A stretch of DNA of 64,000 nt. Origin: Datisca glomerata (taxonomy: Eukaryota; Streptophyta; Magnoliopsida; Cucurbitales; Datiscaceae). Each line of letters opens with the position of its first letter. Position 1 is the first letter of the stretch. The notes beneath the pieces are model-generated. The model made no database searches. It was not told the origin of the DNA and saw nothing but the letters and a program-made list of their open reading frames with translations. This document shows, piece by piece, positions 1 to 10,130 of the stretch. Both the position numbers and the translations under genes were made by a program. The stretch is taken from NCBI GenBank assembly GCA_003255025.1, contig QANY01008095.1, positions 408,874 to 472,873 on the forward strand, read 5' to 3'.

Positions 1-689
1 CTCATTGGCGTAAAAGTGTGGTTCGCCAGAAAACCTGCATGTTAGAAATAGAAAATCTCGACAACTTTGAAAATTGAGAGGAGAGTGAAAAATTGATTTA
101 CAATTTTAAATTCTAAATTGGACAATATTACAACCTCTACCACTCAAGGTTTCAGTGTTGTTGTGATATGGGTTTACAATACTTGGTGTGAACTCGCCAT
201 GAGAAGACCTAGTAGGCTTGAGAAGTAACATTAAGTTGCCAAATTAATTGACATGGCGACCATTTGGTCGGTTTTTTTACATGATTTAAGGATTCATCAA
301 TAAATTAGTGGGAGGGAAAAAGCTTTCTGTTCCGAAATAAAACCATACCCATTTAATCATAATAATCAATTGAATTAAAATTAGAACCGAATACAGAGTA
401 AGAAGCTCAAAAGATAACAAAACAATGGAGAAGAGACAGTGGAGGTGCCCGGAAAAATATATATTAAATTACTTATATGTCCGTGCGTTGTCTGAGTTTA
501 TATAGAATTTAAATATATCGGATTAAGAATGTTAAATTTTTTTAGGAGAAAAATAAAAACAACGTAACATGCTTGAAAATTAATTTAGGAATAAAAAATT
601 TATTTTAGTTTTTGTTAAAAAGTAAATATTAACTTTTGCCTTTTAAGTAGGAAGAAATTGGTAGAACGCATTTAAAATATATCAATTTT
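1..689. other. AT-rich stretch, no gene seen
   Basis: No reading frame with a recognisable family, no RNA gene and no clear repeat boundary is visible. The sequence is AT-rich and looks like ordinary plant intergenic DNA upstream of the LINE. Confidence 0.5.
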
Positions 690-859
690 AAAAAATGGTT
701 TTCCCTCTGTCTAGACAGGAGTCGTTGTTTGGCTATCTTAGGGTTTCCCTAGTCATCATTCACATCTACCAACGTGTTTCTGCATGGAGAGGTGAATCCT
801 TTTCTCCTTCTCTTTTGGATGAAGGCTTTCTTTCATCCCAATGTGATCGGTTCTCTCTT

Positions 860-2250
860 TAGGGGGTCGAAGCGAGCATTCTTGAAATACCTAGAGAAGC
901 GGCTTACGATAATATTGAAGCATGTCATCTTAGTGTTCTAGGTATGTTGATAACTTCTAGGAAATACAACATTTCAGGATTGAGAAAGGTTCTTTGCAAT
1001 GCCTGGCATCTGAGTGAAGATGGCGAGTATGAGGAGGTTGAGAAAGATATTTTCCAAATTTTCTTCCCTTCAGAGGCTTCCCTGCAATTTGTGCTTAACG
1101 GTGGTCCATGGCTTTTTGAAGAGAATCTATTTTTTGTTAAACAATGGAGTCCTTCGTTCACTCTTAGTAAGGAGGAATTCTTTCTATGTAATTTCTGGGT
1201 CTAAATTTTTTATCTTCCTCCGGAATGCAGAGGTCGGAAGGTGGGAGAATTTATTGGAGGAATGATTGGAATGGTGGTGGAGTCTGATGCAGGGTTTTCT
1301 AGATAAGGTTTGGAATTGAGGAGGTTCATCAGAGTGAAGGTGGAGATTAATATTACTAAGCCTTTGTTACGTGGGATGTTTATTAAATTCAATAATAAAC
1401 AAAACTGGTGTAATTTCAAGTACGAGAGACTCTCAAGATTTTGTTTCAATTGTGGTGTATTCTTCACGGTAACAGAGGGTGCATTAGTCCTATTCTAGCC
1501 TCCTCTTTCGGGGAATCGAGAAGGGGTCCTTTTGGTGATTGGCTTAAAGCAGATTCGAACTTACTTCGAAGGAGTGGCCAGTTCTTGGGACGGCAGAATG
1601 ATAGTTGGATAAGACATGAAAATTTTGACAATGATGGTCATTATATTGTGTCGCGTCATAAAAATCCAGAACAGCCATGGAGGCCAGGAAGACACAATGA
1701 TAGTACTAAATTCCTTCGTCAGTCTCCACGCAAGGCGGAGAATCAGCCCCCCGTGGACGAGCCGTTGAGCAAGAACTTCGCTAATACAGCTCCGCTGAAT
1801 AAGGAAGCTTTTCTGAATAATGAACCAATATTTATGGAGAATGAATCAAGGGAGAATATTCAGGAAGCAATGGGGATCGGGTTTTAATGGTAATAATATT
1901 ACCGTTAATGACGATGGTGAGCTGGCAAAGAAGGATAAAGAACATAAGGTTGAAGGGCCAGACGGTAACATAGGACCTGAGTTGGGCGCTGTGTCGGGGC
2001 CAAGTTAGGCATGAGTGAGGTGTCCCAGGTGCCATGCATGGATCTAATGAATTGTGCGGGGACAGTAATATTATCAAAACTGGGGTAGGATCTCCTAACA
2101 TTATAGCTGCATTGGGATAGATTTGGGGCCTATCTATTCAACCCAGCTGGACTCATTGTCAAGAGAAACTCATAGTGACAACAAGTCCACCCTAAAGAAG
2201 AAGGGCAAACATCTTCTTTAGGGCAAACATCCTGCTGGTAAGGGCTATGA
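860..2250 (+). pseudogene. LINE ORF1 (DUF4283 and zinc knuckle)
   Basis: The frame covering 944-1204 reads as the DUF4283 domain common in plant LINE ORF1 proteins, including GGPWLFEENLFFVKQW. Further on, RRFIRVKVEINITKPL and YERLSRFCFNCG (about 1318-1455) match the segment before the CCHC knuckle in this family. A frameshift near 1460-1480 breaks the knuckle, and the reading continues in another frame with FGDWLKAD near 1530-1555, the usual segment after the knuckle. A low-complexity charged tail follows until the LTR element. The protein would act as an RNA-binding chaperone for the LINE transcript. There are several stops, so it is certainly inactive. Confidence 0.75.
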
Positions 2251-2559
2251 GGGCCTGTGTAACGTCCCGATCCTTGAGGATTCATGTTTGTAATTTAACA
2301 ATTTAAAAATCCACAATTCGATACAAATTCTAATTTTGAGAAAATTCCTAAATTGAAATTCTTAATTTACCCATGATAGAAAAATCTTAACATTAAATAG
2401 TGGAAACATTAAATTTATCCTTGATCGGAATCTTAATTTACCCATGATTGAAAAAATTTAACCTTAAATAGTGAAAACATTAAACTTATCTAAAAAAGAA
2501 TCCAAAACCCAGCCAACGGTAAAGCACAAAACACAGAATCAAGGTCAATCAATGCGAGA

Positions 2560-3363
2560 TTGAATGCCCAAGAGCAAGAAGTATACCGACAAAAACTATG
2601 GTTTAATCGCCAGCTTCTTGATATGTCAAAGCAAATGACTTTCTTTTATTCTTGATGGTTGTTGTGTTATCGTTCTGACCTTATTTGTTCAACGAACAAT
2701 CCTTGAGATAATGCCCAATTTTCCCACACTTAAAGCAAGCATTAATCTTCCGATAACATTGTCCGATGTGGCTTTTGTTGCAAGTGACACAAACATGATG
2801 AGAATCTCTAACTTGTCTCTTTGCATCTCATTGTTCAATATGGTCGTCCTCTTGGTGGAAGATTTTGCTCCATTAACAGCGCTGCTTTAACCATCACTGC
2901 ATAAGTGGTATGCTTGTGGAGTGACACAGAACCCTTTATCTTAGGACGAAGTCCCCTTTCAAATATGTATGAGCCTTCTTGATCTCGCTATCATCATAAT
3001 GTCTGGCGTAGCGAGATAATTCCTCAAACTTCCTTTCATAACCAGCAACAGTCCTATTACCTTGCACCAGCCTAAGAAATTTGGCCTCCTTACTTGTCCT
3101 AATGGTGATAAAAAAATACTTCCCGAAGAACAGCTCCTTAAATCGATCCTAAATCACCAGATTATGCACAACATCGTGAATGTGTGGATTAGCTGCATGT
3201 CAACTGTTGTCATCTGTTGCGGTTGTTGTAGTTGAGCTGGGCAAGCCGTCGTTGTCTGCCTCAACAACTTCAAAAGTTTTTGAAACATTTCGATCATTGT
3301 TGCCGGAGGGTTCGCAGCAGGATCCACCAATACGTGATTGTTGTTTCTCATAAGGGGAGCCAT
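2560..3363 (-). pseudogene. Ty3-type gag fragment
   Basis: The minus strand starts with MAPLMRNNNHVLVDP at 3363, like many plant Ty3 gag proteins. Near 2775-2690 it contains a first cysteine motif (CVTCNKSHIGQCYRK) followed by a CCHC knuckle (CFKCGKIGHYLKDC). This double motif is usual for plant Ty3 gag. The region between is broken by frameshifts and the gag core is only partly readable. It would form the retrotransposon particle and bind RNA, but this copy cannot encode a full protein. Confidence 0.7.
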
Positions 3364-3592
3364 TACTTAGCTACCCACAAAAGTCAAGACTTACTAAAAA
3401 TCTAATCTTATCGAGTAATTAAAACGTCAAGTAATCAAACATGCCATAATGAAACTAAAGCACATCATACTGAATCAATCATTAAAACACATATAACATG
3501 CGTGCGTACCTGACTTATAGGGTGAAGGAGGGGAAGAGAGGGCGACATGCCATATTTTTCACTAAGAAAAGTTTACAGAATCTAAAATCATT

Positions 3593-3606
3593 GCTTTGAT
3601 ATCAAA
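3593..3606 (-). promoter_or_regulatory. Decayed tRNA-Met primer-binding site
   Basis: The minus strand reads TTTGATATCAAAGC directly inside the LTR end, matching the TGGTATCAGAGC plant initiator tRNA-Met site except at two G-to-A positions. Its position next to the LTR at 3608-3996 supports the orientation of the element. Confidence 0.6.
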
Positions 3607-3607
3607 C

Positions 3608-3996
3608 TATAACGCCCCGATCCCTGAGGGTTAAACATGCTTATAATTTAACAATTCAAAAATCCTGGTTAAAAAATGATTGTATTTCAAATACCTGTTT
3701 AAATCCAATGAAGAAGTTTAATTCTTCAAGGGGTTTACTTAGATAAAAAAAAATGAGAGAGTGGGGGAGATAATTGAGAGAGGTTACACTTGAGTGTAAT
3801 ATTTATATGGTGTGAGTGAGTTTTAAAATTATATACTAAAATCCTTTTTAAAATTAAAAAAAAATCAAACTTTAAAATAAATCATACCTAATTAAAATAG
3901 TTTTAAAAAAATTACAAATAATTCCTTTTTAAAATCATATTATCTTTTAAACTAATTTTACAAAAATACCCATTTATGTTGGGTTGGGGTATTACA
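3608..3996 (-). repeat. LTR of the gag-only element
   Basis: This segment starts with TATAACGCCCCGATCC, matching the left end at 2258 (TGTAACGTCCCGATCC), and ends TATTACA. Read on the minus strand it is the upstream LTR of about 389 bp. The similarity between the two LTRs stops after about 60 bp, so the left LTR is truncated or strongly diverged. Confidence 0.6.
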
Positions 3997-4274
3997 GCGT
4001 GGTCCAAGGCTATCCAACACCAAGACAGTAGGTTCTAAACAAAAAAGTGTGTCAGGTGATGCTTTGACAAGGAGTGTTTCCTTGCATGGGAATTACGTGG
4101 GTTGCATGGATTATGTGGCTAAACACGTAGCTAAAAATATAAGAATGAACGGGCACTTTTAGGTTTGACAATAACATGTCCCATTTTTCAACCCAGCCCT
4201 ATATTTCTAATGAGGTGGAGGAATCTTTTTCTGAAATTGTGGAGGTAGCCAACTCTAAATGGCCCCATGATGAT

Positions 4275-5069
4275 TAACGAAAATATTATGCTGGAAATTT
4301 CAGGAGGTGGAGAGCCTCCTTGACGGTCAGCTCATTGAAGAAGTTCATTAAGCTTCACTCCCTAGATGTGATCATGTTGATAGAAACTAAGAATAAAAGA
4401 CAATTCATGGATAATGTTTGGTTGAGGTCGGGCTTGAAGTTTTGTTTGTCTGTGGACCCGGTCGGGTTAAGTGGAGGTTTGGCCTTGCTCTGGAATGATG
4501 ATGGGCTGGTTCTTATCACAAATTACTCAAAGTTCTTTATAGAGGATCTCCTATATGACCATATGAACTGTAAGTATTGGAGGTTCTTTGGGGTTTACGT
4601 GAGTACGGATGAGGTTGTGAGAAGGGGCCAGTGGGATACCCTCTCAGAAAGAACTAATCTGGCTTCAGAAGGTTGCTTGTTGTTGGGAGACTTTAATGCC
4701 ATTAGGTGTTTAGCATAAAAATCAGGTGAAAGAATTGGCGGATGGTCTACTATGGATGACTTTAGTTCTTTTATTTCAGTAAATAGTTTATGTGACTTGG
4801 GTTTCAATGGAGTTCTGTTTACTTGGTTGAACAAAAGAAGTGATGAGGGTTTTACCATGGATCGTCTTGATCGTGGCCTAGATAACGAGGAGTGGCTTAC
4901 TTTGTACCCAGACTTGAAACCCCAACATATTCCGTGTGGGGGTTCAGATCACGTAGCCCTTCTTCTAGATACTTATATTATGTTCAACAATTGGAGACAT
5001 GTTTTAATTAGATATGACAGACGGTGGGCTGGTTTTGATAAATGCATTGAAACAATTTTGGATTGTTAA
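4275..5069 (+). pseudogene. LINE ORF2 endonuclease domain
   Basis: Two plus-strand frames carry the apurinic-type endonuclease of plant LINEs. SLKKFIKLHSLDVIMLIETK holds the metal-binding Glu, LLGDFNAI the Asp-Asn pair, and CGGSDHVAL near 4940-4965 the terminal Ser-Asp-His. A stop and frameshift near 4715 separate the halves. The enzyme nicks target DNA to prime reverse transcription. This copy is inactive, although the catalytic motifs remain readable. Confidence 0.8.
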
Positions 5070-5249
5070 AGGAAAGGTGACAATTTGAGTTTTTTGTGAA
5101 TGCATCTCTCCCGAAGGATCTGAATCATACTATGATTTTTTTAATTCTAAAATTATAGAATCCTAAGTCTATGTCTCAATTGCTGCCGATTAGTCTTTTC
5201 AATGTAGCTTACAATTATCTAAAAAATTCATACTAATAAACTCTAGGAA

Positions 5250-6560
5250 GTGATCAGTAAGCTGGTAAGGAAAGTTCAAAGCGCATTCATCTCAGGTACG
5301 AGTATTAGTGATAATATTCTCCTAGCCCATGAGGTTCTTGACTCTCTTCGCACTAAGACAAGGAGGGGGAGAAAGAAGGAGGCTATTAAACTGGATATGT
5401 CCAAAGCCTACGATCGGGTGGAGTAGAGTTTTGTGATTGTTGTGATGAGGAGGCTGGGTTTCTCTGCGAAATGATGTAAGTGGGTGTATGAATGTATTTC
5501 TACATTCTCCTTCAGTGTTCTTATCAATGGTGATGTATTGAAATATTTTGTTCCTGATAGGGGTCTACGTTAGGGAGATCTGTTATCACCCTTCCTCTTT
5601 ATTTTATATGTTGAAGCCATCTCCGCTATTCTATTTGAGGTTGAAAGGAGGGGGCAAATTCATGGTTTCAAGGCATCCCCTCGAGGCCCTTCTCTCTCAC
5701 ACCTTTTTGTTGATGTCTCATTGTTGTTTTCTCATGCTAATGATTAGGAATTCATTCATATGGCCTCGATTCTGGCAAGGTATGGTGCTTCCTCTAATCA
5801 GTTTGTTAATTCTAATAAATGTTGTATATTTTTAGTGCAAATGTGTCTCCCGATTTCAAAGGTTCTCTATCAGTGATTCTCAATATGCGGCGTGGCTCTT
5901 CCTTGAGCAAATATCTTAGCTTGGAGTCAAATTTTGGCCTTACTAAGAAGAAACTTTTCAATGATATTAAGGAGAGAATTAACAATAATAAGCTCATGGG
6001 GTGGGCTGAAAAGTTTCTCTCATCGGCAGGATGTGAAATTCTCATCAAGTCAATGGCTCAATCCATTCCTAATTATGCTATGAGTTGTTACATGTTACAG
6101 TGTTTCAACTCAACTTTGTTAGTCAAGCAAGGGTGGAGGATGCTTCAGTATCCTGATTCTCTCTTTGCTCAATTCTTCAAAGCTGAATATTTTTAATATG
6201 GTAGTTTTTTTTTCAGACAAAGTTAGGTTCTAAACTCTCGTGGGGATGGAGGAGTGTTATAGAAGGAAAAAAGTGCTACTCCGAGGCTTACATTGGAGAG
6301 TTGGAAACGAAAGAAACATCAATATTTGGACAGATCCGTGGGTTCCTAGACCTGATTTTTACGGTTATCTCCCTCAAACTGATAGCATCACTATGGTTCA
6401 CGAGCTTCTTCTTCTTGGGGGCTTCTGGAATATGGGGGTTTTAAAAAACTTCTTCTATGCTGAGGATATACAATACATTAGTAGAATTCAAAAGGGCAAT
6501 CGGTTTGATCTGAATGATAAACCTTTTGGCATCACACGAAAGATGGGATATACTCAGTAA
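5250..6560 (+). pseudogene. LINE ORF2 reverse transcriptase remnants
   Basis: KLDMSKAYDRVE near 5392-5425 is the first catalytic block of plant LINE RT, followed by a stop. GLR-stop-GDLLSPFLFILYVEAIS near 5560-5620 is the next block. The double-Asp box is changed to FVDVSLLFSHA. Downstream, LMGWAEKFLSSAGCEILIKS (about 5995-6052) and the GRNINIWTDPW-type segment near 6310-6345 (here ERNINIWTDPWVP) match the RT C-terminal region. About 300 residues between the endonuclease and the first RT block are missing. Confidence 0.8.
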
Positions 6561-6665
6561 AATCTAGATATTGTGTTGCCTTCAACATGCTTCTCAATGG
6601 AAATTTGGCCCATTCCTCTCTGGGGGTTCCTAGATCGTGGCCTGACGAGTCGATCTTCATGGAAT

Positions 6666-6989
6666 TTCTCTTGACAAAAAAAGTTAGAACTAATTATTAA
6701 TTTTTATGAATCTATGAATTATATGAATTAGGTGATATTATTTGTTGCCAAAAAAGAATTAATTTGCATTATTATGATTCTATGAATTTGGAGGGTTAAT
6801 TCTTGGCTAGAATTCGTTAATTACATCTTTGCAATAGTAAATTAAAGTCTCGATGTTAAATTACACATTGAAAGTTTGTATGCACACATATATTCAACAT
6901 GTATCTAAATGTACATAATACCAAACATTGAATTTGCTTGGACCCTTCGGAATGAAAAGTCATTTGATATGAATTAACTAAGCAAATCT
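6666..6989. other. AT-rich flank, no gene seen
   Basis: No coding or RNA feature is visible. The stretch separates the end of the readable LINE from the (AT)n tract that borders the pararetroviral block. Confidence 0.4.
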
Positions 6990-7016
6990 TATATATATAT
7001 ATATATATATATATAC
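6990..7016. repeat. (AT)n microsatellite at left border of block A
   Basis: A perfect AT dinucleotide run is followed directly by viral sequence (ccaccagttttggc). A second AT run begins at 24448 at the other end of the block. This suggests that the block was inserted into one AT tract. Confidence 0.85.
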
Positions 7017-7026
7017 CACCAGTTTT

Positions 7027-7039
7027 GGCTTTGATACCA
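7027..7039 (-). promoter_or_regulatory. tRNA-Met primer-binding site, A1 downstream copy
   Basis: The minus strand reads TGGTATCAAAGCC, one G-to-A change from the tRNA-Met-complementary site at 14185. The viral sequence continues only about ten bases past this site before the (AT)n tract begins. Confidence 0.8.
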
Positions 7040-7425
7040 AAAGGCGCGGAATTGAACAGTATTTATGAGGGGTATTAAGAAGGAAGAAGATAAACAGTAA
7101 AAACAGTTACTGTATTAATAAATATTAAAAATAGTTACTGTATTGAGGTGTAAGATTAAAGACTTACACAAACAGAGTTTATTTGCAATAATAAACTAGT
7201 GCTCCCGCTCACTAATTTATGTTGAAGAAAAAAGAAGAAAAGATTTACAAAAGAGGAGTAGAAGAAGAAAGCTTTGTTTCACAGGATCAATACTTTTGAA
7301 TAGGACCTTCAATTGCTGAGGGGTAATTGATCTCTTTGGATTTTTTATTTAGTTTGGTGACTTGACTCTGCAGGTGATTCAAAGCTTGGTTCATTATTAT
7401 CTTCTGAAAGGAGAAGTAGAATTAG
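7040..7425 (-). promoter_or_regulatory. A1 leader with the promoter deleted
   Basis: The minus strand carries the same leader as 21780-22010 (a stretch rich in cttcttctt, then the AATAAA region and ccgcgcctttt). The approximately 620 bp that hold the TATA box in A2 and A3 are missing. The joint lies near 7282, where tattgatcct runs directly into gtgaaacaaag. A1 therefore has no recognisable viral promoter of its own at this end. Confidence 0.7.
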
Positions 7426-8480
7426 TTATTCCTCTAATTTGAGTTTAGGCTTGGTAGTCTTTGATTTACCCTTTGAATAGGGTTTGGACTCAAGATTTGA
7501 TTTGGGTTTAGAAGAATTTGGATTAGATATTTTTATTTGTGGAGCTAGGTCAATGGGCTCATTAATTTTTAATAGAGCTTGGATGAAAGGATTTGCAAGT
7601 CTAATATTGGGATGGATACTTGCAAATTTATAATTGATGGATGCAATAATTTTCTGGGTATTCAACTTATCCCACAATTTAACATAATACTCTCTAGTGA
7701 AAATTTCTTTTTCAATCGAGTATTGTCATTTCAAAATCCAAGGTATTTTGTATTTTATTGAAAAACAAAGTATTTAGAGAAATAAAACCTCAATTGGTGA
7801 GGGCTTGTAAACCTTTAAAAATATTTTGAACCATTGTTGTAACTCAATTGGAAAATGTTTTAAGGCAAGACCATGAATGGACGACCATTTTAAGAACCAT
7901 CTTGGGAAATCAATTTTGCAATTGTTGTCAAAACTTAAAAAATAAAAAAAGAGAGAAATCACTATTCTGATGCAAGAAAATATTGTGTCATGCATCAATA
8001 TACTCAAAATAATTATATTATTTTTTGTTTAAAATTGTTTTCAAATTTGAAGGATGGATTCTCCAATCCTCCATAGTCATGATTCTGAGGATAAAGAAAA
8101 AATAGTAAATGATTCTTTCTGCAGGATTTTTGATTGGGGTAATTTTTATGGATTCTGTTTCTAAGAGGATGTCTCTATAGAAACTAAGGGTTTTGTTATC
8201 ACCTCCAGGGACATAGTGGAATTTAGGAATGAAATGGGTTTTGGCAATTTGGCTAGGATCCTTCAAATGAGCAAATAGAGGCTCAATATGAAAGAAATTT
8301 TTACTGGCCATTTTTTGGATATCAAATGATGAATTCTTTTATTTTGAAATTAATTGGGCATCGAAGGATATTGAGAATGGGTCAAAATGGTTGGTTGATT
8401 GGTAATTGAGTCTTTTGGATCCAAGCATTGTTGATTGGGTTTGGTTAGGAGTAGAAGACTCCTCTTTGATTTGGGCCTTA
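7426..8480 (-). pseudogene. A1 C-terminal polyprotein domain, broken
   Basis: Minus-strand frames 8311-8018, 8007-7774 and 7677-7426 match successive parts of the A2 C-terminal region: a conserved FHYVPG segment, the Trp-rich RWFLKW segment, and a Pro/Lys/Ser-rich tail. The function is unknown. Family B carries a related domain in the same relative place. Frameshifts separate the pieces. Confidence 0.7.
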
Positions 8481-8506
8481 AGGGCCAATTGTTGAGTCGA
8501 AGACTC

Positions 8507-9000
8507 TTATATTTTTGAAACATTTATCACATATTTTGATAAAGTGATATTGATTCTTTTTATCAAGAATTTCACAGCATGCTTATGACAGTTTTGAAAT
8601 TCATTAGGCATGATGAAGAAAGTTCCTTTTAGTACCAAAAACTCTTTTATTGTCTTATTTGAAAATTCAATTTCAGAATTTACTTGTCTCAATAGATTTT
8701 TAGTTAAAATTTCATTATGACAGATTTCATTATTTTTGCAAAAATCTATTTTCATACTTTTCTTATACCATTGAATTAATATTGTATTGAAATCATACTT
8801 CAACCCAGCATGTTCTAAAATTTCATCCAATTCATCAATTCCGTCATTTGTTGGATATTCAAATCCATTATGACCATAATTAATAGATGGGAGTTTCGAA
8901 CAAAAAGCTATTGTCTTGTCATTGAGCTTCTTGATTTTAAAACAATTTTGATTAAATACTCTGGCCTTTACCTTCACATATTCTAGTAGGCCATGTTTCT
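8507..9000 (-). pseudogene. A1 AlkB-like oxygenase domain, inactivated
   Basis: This is the last part of the minus-strand open frame 9457-8507. It aligns with the A2 AlkB-like domain through INYGHNGFEYP and CHKHAV. The metal-binding HxD of A2 is replaced by CKN, and the end of the RxNxTxR signature reads RINITLSK. The distal His is kept. The fold can be recognised by comparison with A2, but the iron site is lost. Confidence 0.75.
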
Positions 9001-9009
9001 CAAATTGCC

Positions 9010-9720
9010 CTATTGTAGAGTTTTGGTATGATTTCCTGCAAAAGATTACAAGTAAGGGGGTCATGAATTTGATTATTAATACATTGTATAAATTAAATGT
9101 TGAAATCAAAATTGTTATAAATAGATTGTTACCTGGCAAAACTTTGTTTGGGAGGAATCTCAAAACATATTTGACAGATTCATAATTAATTAAAATAAAT
9201 TTTTGATTTAACAAGGCAAATTGTATGAGATAAATTTTGAATTCTAGAAATCTATATTTTGATTGAAATAATTTGATTCTTTTTGCAAAGATAACTAAAA
9301 TGTTTTGTTTTATTATCTTGGCAAATAATTCAAAGTATTTCCAGTATTGTTTGTTATATTTAAAGGACATGTTATTAATGTAAACAATCAAGAATTTCAA
9401 CCAGTATTGCTTACTAAGAATGCAGTCAATTAAGAATTGATTAAAGAATTTTATCATTATATTCTGAAATTTACTTAGAGCAAATTTAAGATCAAATAGT
9501 ATTATTTTCCATTTATAATGAACAAATATAATTTTGTATTTATCAATCTTATTTATCTGGATTTTCCAAAATCCATATTTTATGTCAAACTTAGAGAATG
9601 CAACAGTTTCTCTAAATCTGTTGATTAAGTCTCTTTTGTTTATTAGATATTTTATTCATTCCAAAACATTGTTAAGGGGCTTTACTAAACAAAGAATTCT
9701 TTGTTTAAAGATTCGTTCTT
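9010..9720 (-). pseudogene. A1 reverse transcriptase remnant
   Basis: The minus strand shows RDLINRF and FSKFDIKYGFW near 9610-9560, which contains the first catalytic Asp. Further on, IVYINNM near 9395-9375 stands where caulimovirid RTs have a double-Asp box, so both Asp positions are Asn. A KQYW-containing segment occurs on both sides of this box, suggesting a local duplication. No RNase H can be recognised between this region and the AlkB-like domain. The enzyme copied pregenomic RNA into DNA; this copy cannot. Confidence 0.7.
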
Positions 9721-10130
9721 GAAGAACAGTATCTTGAAGATGTTCCTCAATCCTTTTAGATTTAAAAGTAGAAAAAGAAACAAATTTTAATTTAATAGGT
9801 TCATCCGTTAAATAAGTAATTATCCCATCATACTCTATTGTAAAAGGACATAACAAAGAAATGAATGGCAAACCTATAATTGTTTTATCAATCATATTTT
9901 TTTATTAAGACGAATGATGTTTTAAAACATATATTGTCTTGACAATTATGAACTTTGGGTATTTCATATTTGATATATATATGTGTACCATTGGCAGAAG
10001 ACAAAGATTTTTTTGTATTCTTCAGATACTTGGGAGGAGCTAGTCCTTTCTGCATACAATTCAAATCTACTCCTGAATCAACAAGAGTCATTGTTGTGAA
10101 ATCAGAATCTTGAATTATTATTCTGACCAT
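9656..10130 (-). pseudogene. A1 aspartic protease, frameshifted
   Basis: The minus-strand frame 10130-9888 begins MVRIIIQDSDFTTM and contains LVDSGVDLNC, the DSG active-site turn of retroviral-type proteases. After a frameshift near 9892 the second half resumes (frame 9895-9656) with TIIGLPFISLL, the flap-distal hydrophobic motif. The protease would have cleaved the polyprotein. The A2 protein at 18260 is the uninterrupted version. Confidence 0.8.

Larger units (their letters stand above)
2258..3996 (-). mobile_element. Gag-only Ty3-type LTR element inserted in the LINE
   Basis: The ends read TGTAACG at 2258 and GTATTACA ending at 3996, a TG...CA pair. The flanking five bases are gcctg (2253-2257) and gcgtg (3997-4001), a target duplication with one mismatch. 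On the minus strand there is an LTR (3608-3996), a decayed tRNA-Met primer site and a gag with two Cys-rich motifs. No protease, RT or integrase is visible before the left end. Only about 60 bp at the left end match the right LTR. This is either a non-autonomous gag-only (TR-GAG-like) element or an internally deleted copy. Confidence 0.7.
690..6665 (+). mobile_element. Decayed L1-type LINE retrotransposon
   Basis: The parts of a plant non-LTR element occur in order on the plus strand: an ORF1 protein with a DUF4283-like domain and zinc-knuckle remnant, an endonuclease, then reverse-transcriptase fragments. All are broken by stops and frameshifts. A gag-only LTR element at 2258-3996 splits ORF1 from ORF2. 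Most of the RT fingers, the terminal zinc-binding region and a poly(A) tail are absent, so the 3' end has been lost. That is unusual, because LINE copies are normally truncated at the 5' end. The outer limits are approximate; the left limit is set where the ORF1-like region begins and no target duplication was found. Confidence 0.85.
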
